Below, piece after piece: positions 13,494 through 24,748 of a stretch of 64,000 nucleotides of DNA. Location: contig LSYV01000071.1 of NCBI GenBank assembly GCA_001584585.1, positions 301,561-365,560 on the forward strand, given 5' to 3'. The notes below the pieces were generated by a model. That model made no database searches. It had not been told where the DNA came from and saw only the letters and a program-made list of their open reading frames with translations. This DNA is from Gonium pectorale. Its lineage: Eukaryota > Chlorophyta > Chlorophyceae > Chlamydomonadales > Volvocaceae. Position 1 is the stretch's first letter, and each line of letters opens with the position of its first letter. The position numbers and the translations under genes are program-made.

Positions 13494-13560
13494 TCGCCCC
13501 TTCGGGTGTATATGCCCGCAGAGGGTTAATCCCCCTTCTTTGGTTTGTTGGCAGATTTTG
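13494..13560 (+). repeat. Dispersed short repeat, copy C
   Basis: CCCCTTCGGGTGTATATGCC followed by CGCAGAGGG and a pyrimidine-rich tail; the most diverged of the five copies. Intergenic, about 1 kb upstream of RPOD. Confidence 0.6.
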
Positions 13561-14502
13561 GCAGTGACTGTAACATGGTGGCGCCCTCGGGCTGTATTAG
13601 CCCAGCCGCAGTAGCCCAGGCAGCGTGGGAAACGCGGGAAGTTGCAGGGTAGCTGCATTGCTCACCGTAAGGGCTCAGATTGGGCCTACGCGTGTATCGT
13701 AAGGTATGTTTGGCGGGCAAGCCGGTGACAACGCTGAGGGAGTAGTTTCGGCGGAAGCCGGCGTGATGAGGAGAGCAATCAGTGGGCAATGTGGGTGCTA
13801 GGCCGTCGACTGGTGACGCCGCACTGTGGTGTGGGCTGTGTGGGGGAGACTCACATCCTCGTGGCGCCACCGTCCCAACGCGCACAGGGCTCGGCATGCA
13901 GATTCACGCACGCAGCAGGGACAGGCCCCAAGCCCGGCTTCACCCTGGCATGTGGTCCTCTCAGCGAACTTTCGGGTGCGGACGGCGGACCCCCACGTAT
14001 ATAACATATATGGAGGTCATAGAGATTTCCCTCGATTGCAGAAAGGAGAGATGACCCCCCCCCCCGTGTGTGCCCCCATAATCGCACCAAACCCAGGCCC
14101 CATGGGACTGCGCCAAGGAGAAGCGCCCCATGGAGCGATAAACAATTAAACAATAATTGCCAAGTGAACATCACATATGAAACTCCTGGTGCAACGCAAC
14201 TGCGTGGAGGTAGGGGCTAGGGGGGCTCGCAGGGTGGCGGCGGCGGAGGTTCGACGATGACTCAACTCACAGGGGTGCAGGTAGGATACCTGAATATCGG
14301 GTATGCGTGACGTTGATCTTGGCCGTGAGGGAAAACGCGAGCGTCGTACGTATTTTTCGTGGCCTGTTTGGCAACGCGGCCTCACACGTTCTTTCCTTTT
14401 CGGGGGTGTGTTGGCAGGTCGGCAGGCCAACGGAGATACCCAACTAGGGCGCCAGCCGACGCTAGCTAACGTTGGAGCCACAGAACTCCTGACCCTGCCA
14501 CG

Positions 14503-17500
14503 ATGGCCTCTACGCTTACTTCCCTAAACTTAAGCACACGCTGCCATGCAGCAAGTATTCGCTCCAGTGTTATCGCGCGAGCGGTAGCGGCCCCTGCAAA
14601 GCCGAAGGCTGCCATCCCCGAATTGCTCGACGGCCGGCTCGCGGAGCAGTCCAGCATCAATTTTCAAGAGTATACTCAAGCTACCCAGATGCTGAACAGG
14701 CTGAAAGGCCAGGCCTCCGACTTGGAGCTGCTGCTGGACCAGCTCAACTCGCTGGAGGCCAGCCTTGACGACAGCGTCCTGGTGAGTAGTCCCTTAATCT
14801 TTGACCTTAATTATGCATTCGCTTGCTTTCCGGCGCTTTCCCACCTGGGTCGGAGGAACTGCGAGGGTCGTGTTCCCACCCCTTGTCGGGGCCTGAATGC
14901 AGGCTCCCCCGGTCCGCGACGACCCTGGAGATCTAGCGGCTCGTAAAGCAAAGCGTGCGGCCAAGCGTGCAGAGCGCAGGGCCAAGGCGACGACGGCAGC
15001 AGTAACTGGTGGCTCGGAGGTCGACCATGCCCGGCCCTCAGCAACCCGGACGGCAGCCGGCCCAGCGAGCAGCAGCGGCCGGAGCATTCGGGACGCCTTC
15101 AAGGCGGTGGCGTCGCCGCAGGTGTCCCCGGCGCCCTCGGCGGCAGTCACGTCCGACGTGCAGCAACTGGAGGAGCTCTTCAAGCTCACGGTGGTAGAGC
15201 CCGAGCTGCCCCCCGTGGAGTTCCGACCCGCGCCCCGAGCGACTCCTGCCCCCGCTGCTGCCAACTCCACCACCGCTTCAGTGGCCCCCGCGGTCCTCAA
15301 GCCGCGCAAGGTGTCGCGCCGGGTGCCGGCGGCCGCACCGCTGCCACCGCCGCCTGTTGCGGCCCCCAGCCCACCACCGGCGGCCCCGGCGCCCGCTGCA
15401 CCCGCGCCCCAGTCCGAAGCTGTCTCAGCGCCAGCGGCAGCAGGCCCGGTGCGGCGCACCTCATCAACGGCAGTCCATGTTGTCTCACCAGCGCCAGCCC
15501 CTGAGGGCCTCACGCAGAGCCTTGAGCGGCTACTCGGGGGCCCCAGCCGCTCTGCCCCCGAGGACGAGGATGCTGAGCTGGATGCCCACGCGGGACCATC
15601 TGAGGACGACCTCCTAGCGCTGGAGCGCGAGGTCGCGTCTCTGGCGGCGTCGCTGGATGACAGCGACGAGGATGAGCTCACTGATGTGCCAGGAGTCGGG
15701 GCAGTGGCGGCAGCGGGAGGGGCAACCCAGCTGGAGGCGTCCGCCCTGGTGGCCCGGGCACCCGCGCAGGTGTCGGTGATGCCAGCGGGTCCGTCGCTTC
15801 TGAGCCTCGTGCCGGCGTCAGCGACGCAGGGCCGCTCCGCGCGCAGCCGCCAGGCGCGCCGCTCTGCACGCTACGGGCACAGCGCGCACAGCGCACGGGG
15901 CTCCAGCGTGGACAGCGACGGGCCGCGGGGCAAGGCGCAGGGCAAGGATGGAACAACGCAGTTCCTGCAGTCGTCGACGTCGGTGTCGCTGCTGAGCGCG
16001 GACATGGAGCGAGAGGTGACGGAGGTGTGCCGCGACTTCATCTTCTTGGAGAAGGTGAAGCGGCAGTGCCAGAAGACGCTGCACCGGAAACCCGCTGTGG
16101 AGGAGGTGGCGGCAGCGCTGGGCATGGATGTCAGGTGCGGTGGCTGTTTGGGCCATGCGGGCCGTGTCCTGAGACTGCGGCGGAGGGACGACAGCATGTT
16201 GGGGTTGCGGCAGGGACAGCGGGTGCTCTTTGTATGGTTTAGGCCATGGCTTCCGCCCCAGTGCAATGATGCAACGCGGATTTGGCGCAAGTCGAGCTGC
16301 CCCTTAAGAGGTTGCGTCCGTTCCGATTGCAATGCTTGTCGGGCCTGCTCCACCTCATCCGCCACGCCTGCATCCAATCACTCACCCTGTCCGCCCTCAG
16401 GAGCTACAACATGCGCTACGACGCCGGCCTGAAGGCCAAGGAGGTGCTGCTCAAGGCCAACTACCGGCTGGTTATGACGGTGTGCAAGAAGTTTGTCAAC
16501 AAGGGCGCCCAGCTGCAGGACCTGGTGTCGGAGGGCGTCAAGGGGCTGCTCCGTGGAGTGGAGATGTACGACGCATCCAAGGGCTTCCGCTTCGGCACCT
16601 ACGCGCATTGGTGGATCCGCCAGGCGGTTTCGCGGTCGCTGGCGGAGACTGGCCGGCCCGTTAGGTAGGCAGGCAGGCGGGCTGAGGGGTTCGTGGGTGG
16701 GAGGCGCAATGCGTGGGAGGAGGGGTAGACGGATAGGACGGAGTGGGAAGAGTGAGACTGCTCAATGCAACAAAAAAATGAGCGGTTGGGGGCTTGTGCT
16801 GTGAAGATGATTTTCTGGTCGGCGTTTATAATAGGCAGAGCAGCTGCGGCAGTGGAGGACCAGAACGCAACTAAATCCAGACTGCGGGCTCCCTATGCCT
16901 CCAACCGCCTGCGCTGGCGCCGACTGCCTGGTCCTTAGTCAACCGCCTCTGGTCCTTGTCTTATCTGCTCCGCTCGGCTGCCTCCGTCCTCCAGGCTGCC
17001 CAACCACATGATTGAGCAGCTGACCAAGCTGAAGAACGCCTCGGCCAAGCTGTCCATGGACCTCAACCGCGAGCCCACCATGGCCGAGCTGTCGGCCGCC
17101 GTGGGCCTGCCCACGCGGCGCGTTGAGCTGCTCCTTGAGGCAGCCCGCTCTGCGGCCTCCATGGAGACGCCCATGGCGGGGACCGAGACGGGCGCCACCG
17201 TCAAGGACACCGTGCAGGATGAGGGGCCCGCAGCCGACGAGGCCTTCGGCTCGAGCAGCATGCGCGCGGACGTGGAGGCGATGCTGGAGGACCTGTCGGA
17301 GCGGGAGGCCACAGTGCTGCGGCTGCGCTTTGGACTGGAGGACGGGGTGGAGTGGACCCTGGAGGACATTGGCGATAAGCTGGGCGTGACGCGCGAGCGC
17401 ATCCGCCAGGTGGAGGCCAAGGCGCTGCGCAAGCTGCAGGTCAAGACGGTGGGGGACAGCGGCAAGCTGACGGACTACAGCGCCAACATGGACATGCTGG

Positions 17501-17550
17501 AGAGCAAGGACGTCGCGGCACGCGTCTCTAATGGCACGCGCAAGACGTAA
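14503..17550 (+). CDS. RPOD: Plastid RNA polymerase sigma-70 factor
   Basis: Nucleus-encoded sigma factor expected to direct the plastid-encoded bacterial-type RNA polymerase to -10/-35 promoters. Four exons, 14503-14781, 14903-16134, 16401-16664 and 16995-17550, total 2331 nt (776 aa), phases consistent. Residues 1-40 look like a chloroplast transit peptide (Ser/Thr/Arg-rich). Residues about 110-390 are a long low-complexity Ala/Pro/Ser insert. Region 1.2 follows (LSADMEREVTEVCRDFIFLE), then region 2.1-2.2 (LLKANYRLVMTVCKKFV), 2.3-2.4 (YDASKGFRFGTYAHWWIRQ, SRSLAETGRPVRLP), region 3, and region 4.2 with a textbook helix-turn-helix (LEDIGDKLGVTRERIRQVEA). The start ATG sits in the first exon before the transit-like segment. 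TGTAA at 18638-18642 would give a 3' UTR of about 1.1 kb. Published work, as I recall it, treats this as the single sigma factor of C. reinhardtii. Confidence 0.95.
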
Positions 17551-19726
17551 GGCTGCCGCTGCGGGAGGCGATAGCAGCCGCCGGCTACCAATGGGAGCGG
17601 CGGTACCAGCGGGAGGACAGCGGCAGCAGCGGCCTGTGGCACCAGCGGCGGAGGGCTGGCGGCAGCGACTCCGCTGGTGACTGGGTCCTGAAGGGACAAA
17701 GGATAAGTTGGGGTTGACAGTGGATACGTAGCGGCAAGTCGGTAGTCAAGCTGCTTAGTACTCGCAGATTCTATGCATGGCAAGGTCATGGTTGTGGGGC
17801 TTTCAGACGCCTACATTTGTTCTGCTTGAGCTGTTTAGGCTGCTTATCTGTGGTTAGCGAGTCTCCTACCCTTCTCGGCGGGCAGCCTGTAGACACCCAG
17901 TCGGGGTGGTATGGAGGATATTGATAGTGGAGACGTTCCCTTTGGCGCAGTCGAGTAGAGAAGAAGAGAGAGCCGAAGGGGAGCCGGCAGGTGGGGCGGC
18001 CAACCCGGGCCTATCGCCTTTTTCGCGCCGGGTCGCCGTCCTAGTTGCATGGTGAGCCGACCGCCCTCATCGTCGGTCACCCCGAAAGGCTGAAACCCCA
18101 CGGTAACGCATCAGAAACTCAAGCCCGCCAGCCGTGGCTGCGGGGTGCAGCGCGGCAGCAGCGTAACGCGGGCATTGCGCACATCACTACTGCGTGCCCC
18201 TTCCCGTGCAGCGCGACCACGTGTGCCAAGCCGGCGAGTGAGCCTTTGTGCAAGCAGCGGCTTAGTTCCGCGTGGCGAAGGTGAACCACTTGGTGCGCTC
18301 CCGCTGGGGCCTTTAGGGGGCATTGCGTGAGCTGCAGGTGGGTGGCTTGAGAGAGCCGGTGAAAAGAGGCGGCTCAAGGCGTTGGCCCGTCATGGGTTGT
18401 CGGGTGGGCATTGGTTACAATGAACTGGTCGAGCTACGCGCAGTTCGCAGCGTTTGATTTTGCGGTTTTAATTTGTTGCATGTGGGCTGTATCAAGCTGG
18501 CAAGTGTTTGCGTAGGATGTGGACAGCGGAATTCTTGAGTGCCCACCAGTTGGCCAGTTTCGTTCCCCGGTTAGAAAATGTATTTGTACGCAGGCAGGGC
18601 CTCGTCAGGTCGCACGACGGGGTGGACTCTGCCGCCTTGTAAGTGATTGCTGCGTTACCTGTCTTTGACGTCCCATGAGATACCAACTGCTTCAGGGCTG
18701 TGGGCTTGGCCCTTATCGATACACGGCAAGCCGTGAATGTCAGGTGGCTGAGGCATGGCCACGCTGGGCAGCGGATGAGCCGGGTTGGGCCCCGGTGAAG
18801 CTGCTCGCCATCGTGCGGGAGCTGGCGGGTGATCGCCAGCCTTTCCACCACGCCTTTGCAAGACCGATCCGAACCACCATGTTCCACGCGGTCTTCCAAT
18901 TAACGGCTAATAGCTTTTGCTGAGGACGGCGCTTGAGGGCTACGGAGGCGCACGGGCACACGCACAGGGTAGCGTTGGTTTGCCTCAGCCCTGCCACATC
19001 CCGCCTGATGGATCCGAGCATCGGACAGCGGAGGCTCGCAGCAAATTGGAAATCGAGAGCACGGTAGCCCAGGCTCACAGAATGTCAAGGTGGTAGGCGG
19101 GGCCGCGTTTGGCGCCTCCTCCACGCCCATGGCTGGCTTTATGATAGTGCTCCGGAGGGACAGGAGGGCGGCCATGATGGAGGCCCAGGCGCACGTACGG
19201 GCCGGGGGTAAACTCCGACTCCCACACGATGAACCCAAAAGGCAGGGTCCGGGCGTGATCGAGTAGTTGCCCCTTGACGCCCCGAAGGTGCCTCCTTGCT
19301 CTTCCCGCTGTCTCATGTAAGCGCTGTAATCACCCCTTGCACCTGATGGCTGTAAATGTGTTAGGGGAGGGGAGGGTTACGGTCCCAACACGACGTGTCG
19401 CACAAAGTACGCCAGGTTTCGTTAACCACCAAAAACCCCTCAAGCTTTCAAGTACCCATTGCTCTACGCTTCATAGGCATACTCTGGACAACTTGGAGCA
19501 CGTTGCCCAAGGTGTATGTGCGCATTGCTGCTTCGGCGCTGCTTCTTTCGTCTACGGTGGTGATGCTATAATATTGAAGGGCTTGTAACACTGAAGCTAG
19601 CAAAAACCCTTTGTACACTTCTTACACTCGGACTCAGCATGTTGGTCGAAGCATAATCATCCAGACTACATATGACGACGCTTTGGTGGAGGCAGGGAGC
19701 CCGCAGGAAGGCGTGAGCAAGCACGT
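17551..19726. other. RPOD 3' region and intergenic DNA
   Basis: No convincing coding exon. The proximal part is probably the RPOD 3' UTR, ending near TGTAA at 18638-18642; further TGTAA words occur at about 19315 and 19587. Nothing else was recognised. Confidence 0.45.
18638..18642 (+). terminator. Candidate poly(A) signal for RPOD
   Basis: First TGTAA downstream of the RPOD stop on the plus strand that I could find, 1.09 kb away; long 3' UTRs are common in Chlamydomonas. Confidence 0.4.
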
Positions 19727-22700
19727 GTGCCGCCACTCGCTTCCAAATGCGGAGCGCGTCGCTGTGAGGTAGCGGTGAAAGCCTCAATGTCCTTGATGCT
19801 CAAGGGGGACGTCCTCTTGAACACCTCGGTTCCCGCGCTGGCATGGGCTTTTCCCCCGCCTGCGTCGCTGCCGGCGGAAGCATCGGCGCAAGCGAAGGGA
19901 AGATGCAGCGACTGTGCCGACACAGCATCAGAATCCCCAGCTACGTCCTTGCCTGTGAGGGTGCCTTGCGGCGCTGGCGAGCGCTCATGCAGCAGCGGAA
20001 ACGAGAGCTGCTGGAAGTGTGCTCCCGAGCCGCGTGCCCTCCGCACCGATCAACGACCTGACGGTGATTGTGTATCACGGGATGACGGCAGCCGAACGGG
20101 CCCCGGCAGCTGCACAACAGGCTGCAGCAGGAGCGGCGATGGCTGTGGCGAGGAGGCCGCCGGGGACGGCTCCATCCCCCGCGACCAAACACATCACCAC
20201 GCCTCCACATCCGCAGCGGGGTCGGGGGCATTAACTGAGTCGCTGGCGGCACCCGGGAGTCGGGGCTGGGGCGCGCCGTCGCTCACCGCTCACTCCACAG
20301 GCTGTTACCGTTATTCGCCGGCGAGACCCTCACAGGCCGCTGCGACAACAGCTGCGCCTGTGCCTGCATCCGCCTTTCAGACGCCACTCAGTCCGGCGAA
20401 CAGCAGCAGGAGCATCAGCATGAGCGGGGCGGGCGGCGCGGCGCAGACGGGGGCGGGACCGGGGCCTGGCCCTGGGGCAGGGGCAGGGCGGGCACCATCC
20501 AGCAGCGGCTCCGGCGGGATGCCGCCGTCACGGCGGCCGGCGTTTGGCGTTAGGCCGTCCCAGATTACCTCTCAGATCAGTGCCGTGCAGAGGTGCGGGC
20601 CACTCCGGCGGGCCGGGGTGGGCGCCGGGTTGCGCTGGGAAACGTGGGGTGTGGGAGTGTGGGGTCTGCGGGAGTGAGGGAGGTTAAGTTACGGTAGGCA
20701 GCTGGGTCGTTGAAGTCGTTCGTCCCGCAGGCCGGAACGTCTCGTACATTCTGGCTTGCCACGCCCTACCCCTTCCCGCCCTGTGGGATCGCAGGCACCG
20801 CGCTGCCACGCTCATCCAGGCCGCTTGGCGGGGCTTTCGCGTCCGCCGCCTCTACCTTCGCCTCATCGTGTGGCGGCTGCGGCCCCCGCCGCAGGAGCTG
20901 CCCACCGGGCACGTGTACCGCGGCGCGTGGCAGGTGGGGACCGGGAGCAGCGGGGTTTGGGGGGCCTGGCGGGTGGCGCCACGGGCAGATGGAGGGGAAG
21001 GGCCGGGGGCGATGGCATTGGCGATGATATCGCGGCCTTATGCGAAAGGTTTCCGAGCGGGCACTGAGCATCCTTGGCCCAGGGACGGAGCTCAGTACCT
21101 ACGGCTCATAAGGGCCAAGGCACGGGGTTCGCAGATCCGCCTCGCCCCCTCTCACGCAACCGCCTCAACGCCGTCGCTGCCAGCCGGGCCGCGTCGATTC
21201 AGCGCCGCTGCGGTTGTCCGCACACCGCACACAGGGGCGACACCCTAGGCGGGCACCGGGAGCCGTTCGCACCGCGATACCGCCACACGCGCATGCACAC
21301 CTCAACGCACCGCTCTCCCCGCGGGCCCACCAGCCTCTCTGGCCCACATCCTTTACCCGCGTCCTTCCTGCACCCCTCCGCTTCACAGCTCCCGCCCATA
21401 CCGGACCTGCCTGCCGTCAGCCTCTTCTCGCAGCTGGGCCGGCCCTCCCACTTCCATGCCCGTGCTCGACGCGTCTATTTCGGCATGGAGCGGCCGCCGC
21501 GCTCCGCCTCGGCCCCGGGCAGCCGCGTGCCCGGGCCGCCCCTGCGCCTGACGGTGCCGCGCCGTGCCGAGGCGGATGTGCCCATGAGCGAGGTGGAGCG
21601 CATCCTGGCAGGTGGCTTCTGGCGGGACGAGCCGCCTCCGCCGGCGGAGGCGGGGCCCGGCGGCAGGGAGCGGCGCAGCGCGGGGGAGGAGGGCTTGAGC
21701 ATGTACATGCGCGCCAAGATGAAGCAGGAGGAGCGCGAGGCGGAGGAGGCGCTGCAGGTGTGCGGGAACCGTGAGGGAGGGGAGGGCTACGGCGGGCCTA
21801 CTAGGTGTCTCTCGAGCTGCGGGGCCTAGAGGGGTAGAGGGACACGACCAGACCCTGGCGACATGTCCTCTTCCGCGCACACAAGTGCGCCGCTAGTGCC
21901 TGCTGGAATAGTTTTGCCGCTGCGGACCGGCACAGCAGGCAGGCGGGCGGGAGGCAGCACGGCACCCGCGAGCGGCGGGCGCCGCCTCCATACCATGCCG
22001 TTTTAGCAAGCACGCCCCTTCCCATGCAACACGCTTTCCTTCCACTTCAACTGCTTTTGCACTGACGTCCGCTGCACGCCTCACAGATGCTGGCGTACGA
22101 GCCGCACGACCTCAAGCACGTGCTGGGCAGCCTCAAGGAGCGCACCCTGGAGCGGCTGGGCAGCCTGGGCCGCAGCATCGGCGGAACGCTGCTGGGCAGG
22201 GGCCACGGCGGCGGCGCGGCAGCGGACACGGCGGCTGCTCCGGGGGCGTGCGGTGCATTCACCAGCGGCAGCGGCGCCGGCGCGGCGGGGAGCGGGATCA
22301 CCCTGTTCGGTAGTGTGGGGCGCCTGGCCAGGTCGCTGCCTCGGATCGGTGGAGAGCCTCGGCTGTGGGCGGCAGGCGGTGGCGCGAGGCACCGGGTAGG
22401 CGGGCGGCCGGGCGGGGCAGGATTGACGGAGCGGGGGAAGGGGGACAATTGACGGAGCGGAAGGGGCGTGGTGGAGGAGCGTTTGGGAGCGTTTGGCGCA
22501 GGACGCGCTGGGGACGATGGCGCGGCAGGCGTGTGCAGGGCCGCCGTGCGAGCGCGGGTGCCGCGGCAAAGGAGGTAGCTGGCGGCATGGGCAGTTTCGT
22601 TTGGCCTCGCGTCCTGGGGTGGTGGCGCTGCGGGCTACAAACATGAAAAACCTGTACTGTGGCATACTATGCGGGGTTCCGTGTCGCTTCATGGTGCTGG

Positions 22701-23421
22701 CCGTGCAGTCGTCTGGGCCGCTTGGGTTTGGTGCCCGCCCGCCCCCCGCCCGCTCGCTTCACAGGTTCTGGGGCGCAGAATGCGAAGGGACATTGAGGGA
22801 CGCAGATAGATTTGTCGCCACTCGGCCATCAACGTTTCGGGACGACTCGGGATGATATGCGTTTCGAGCTTCTCTACTGAAAAAACCTTCCAATCTCACC
22901 CCCCTCTCGGCCCGCTGCCTGCGGCTGCCCACGCAAAGGCCCTCTTGCGCAGGGCACTCCCTCCGCAACACCTCGCCTGCCCCAGCCCCTCCTGTCGCAG
23001 CGGCCCACCCTGCCCCCACTCCCCGCTTCTCCTCACACTCTTGTCCTTTAACCTTGCCTGGCCGCACCCGCGCTTGCTCCCGCGCCTCCCTCGGCAGGCG
23101 GGAGCCCTCGAGCTGCACGTGCCCCTGCTCCACGTGGTGGATGCCCGAGGCCACGAGCACGTGGAGCCCCCGCCGCCCCTGCATCACCAGCTCGGAGGAT
23201 GGCCGCCGCAGCCGCAACCGCCCTACATAGCTCATTGGCCCCACCAGGCCCACCCGCAGCCGCCCCGGCCTCCGCTGTCGTCGAGCGGCCCACAGTTGGC
23301 GGGCGGATCTCAATGGGCGCAGCCGCAGCCGGCAGGGGCGCGGGAGGGGGCGGCCAGCCCCATCGCTGTCAACCGACAGCGGTACCGGAATCGCAGCCAC
23401 GTCACACGCATGAGCTGCTGA
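19727..23421 (+). CDS. IQ-motif (calmodulin-binding) protein of unknown function; 5' end uncertain
   Basis: Five exons are inferred: (19727)-20592, 20795-20933, 21389-21757, 22087-22395, 23098-23421, with matching phases at every junction. The second exon encodes a perfect IQ motif, IQAAWRGFRVRRLYL, normally bound by calmodulin or myosin-type light chains. Downstream lie a basic segment (FHARARRVYFGMERPPR), an acidic/coiled stretch (MYMRAKMKQEEREAEEAL), a KERTLERLGSLGRSIGG segment and a Pro/His-rich tail ending RYRNRSHVTRMSC. The first exon is low-complexity Gly/Ala/Pro. The frame is open from 19727, but another frame around 19903-20060 also looks coding-like, so translation could begin at 19727, at the ATG 20399, or from an upstream exon. 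TGTAA at 23815-23819 fits as poly(A) signal. Function beyond calmodulin binding cannot be stated. Confidence 0.7.
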
Positions 23422-24748
23422 GCTGTGGAGTGCCCTGCTTCGTGTGTGGCTGTAGGGAGCCGAAGGCTGGGTGTTCAGCAGGCGTGTGGGGAGGGGTAGG
23501 AGGAAGGGTCAGGGGGTGCGAGGGTGGTTCGGGGGCAGGTTGGGGGGCTGCCGCCCGGTTCATTGCGGCCCCTGGAGGGATCCCCGGGCGGGGGACTGGG
23601 AGGGTCGGGCTGGCGCCTGACAGCCGACGATGCAAAAGAGGAGCGGACAAACAAGCGCGGCTGTGCCGGTAGTGGCCCGCAAGTGTTGCGCTGGCGATGG
23701 AGCTGCCCCTAGGCCCTGCCGATAGGGAGAGAGGCACTGACACCTGGCGGCTGGGAATGGTAAAGACTTCCCACACTGTATTTGGGCACCGCGATGGTCC
23801 GAATGTGAGGCTTTTGTAAGACGCGGGTGGCGCGTTCAGTACGGCCCCTGTGTGTGCGTGGTGGCCTCCTCCGCCCGGATCTGGCCCTTTAGGGCCCGAC
23901 GGTAGTCGGCGGCGTCGTGATTACCAGGTCCACTGGGCTGGGGCGAGCCAGGCGGGAAGGGCCTGGGCTACAGAGCACCGTCCAGAGCGTGCGCCTCGCA
24001 CGCCGCAGCAGGCCACCTGGCCCTTGCGTGGTCCACCTGATAGCACTGCTCCACAGCGGACGTCCCCCGTCCGGTACGTCCGAAGACACCATGTATGTAT
24101 GTACCAAACACGAAATGCGCTCCCGGCCATGGCCAGTCTGAACTGCTCCTGCAGGGCGCCAAGCCCGTGCGACACCCAGGACCTGTCAGGCGTCTTGCGG
24201 GGCCTGTCACCGCCCGTCTGTAGCACGCCCCTGGTGAATCAGACTTCAGGCTGCTCTTGCCTGCTCGCTCGTTAGGCTGGCCGCGAAGTCGTACGACGGT
24301 GTGTTGCTGGCTGCGCACCGGCTAGACCAATACCCGACGGGGGGCTGAGCAAGACAGATGTCTGGCTCGTAAGCGCATGAAGGTGCGTGGGATTGCGCAG
24401 CGTGTCAGTGCCCGGTGCCTGCGACCCGCGCGTGCCAGGCCTTTGCGCCTGTGGATAAGCGCAGGGGCTGGGCGGGGTGGGGACACAGTACTATGGTGTA
24501 TTAAATATATGCCCCCCCACTGAAGAGCTCGCCGCGAGGCTCCACTTGCCGTGCACGTCGTGCGCATCGTGCCGTTCCGTACAAAACGTCAACGTCACCT
24601 GGCAGCGTGTCCCCACGCATCGCGCACATTCTCGGCTACGTGATCGCTCTGTGATCAGTTGCCTAGCGGATCGAAGACAACAGGTTGGCAGAGCGAGACG
24701 CTCCCGTGTAGTTACGTCCTACCCTTGCGCCCTGTTGTGCTAAGGCGA
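23422..24748. other. Intergenic DNA between IQ-motif gene and mL46
   Basis: Contains the IQ-gene 3' UTR at the left and the mL46 promoter at the right. An AT-rich patch (TATTAAATATATG near 24500) lies about 250 bp upstream of the mL46 start. No coding exon was recognised. Confidence 0.45.
23815..23819 (+). terminator. Candidate poly(A) signal of the IQ-motif gene
   Basis: TGTAA about 395 nt downstream of the stop codon at 23421. Confidence 0.5.

Larger units (their letters stand above)
8652..14502. other. Gene-poor interval between GCST and RPOD
   Basis: About 5.9 kb in which I find no frame with recognisable domains or a convincing chain of exons. The base composition is less GC-rich than in flanking exons. 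It holds one dispersed-repeat copy (13494-13560), a 15-bp inverted repeat with an inner hairpin (12326-12404) and, at its right end, the RPOD promoter. One open stretch of 195 codons from an ATG at 12755 contains a hydrophobic segment but resembles nothing I know. Non-coding RNA or an old transposon cannot be excluded. Confidence 0.5.

Noticed and set aside
17844..18900. Short frames on both strands after RPOD
   Set aside because: No domain, no coherent splice chain; more likely 3' UTR.
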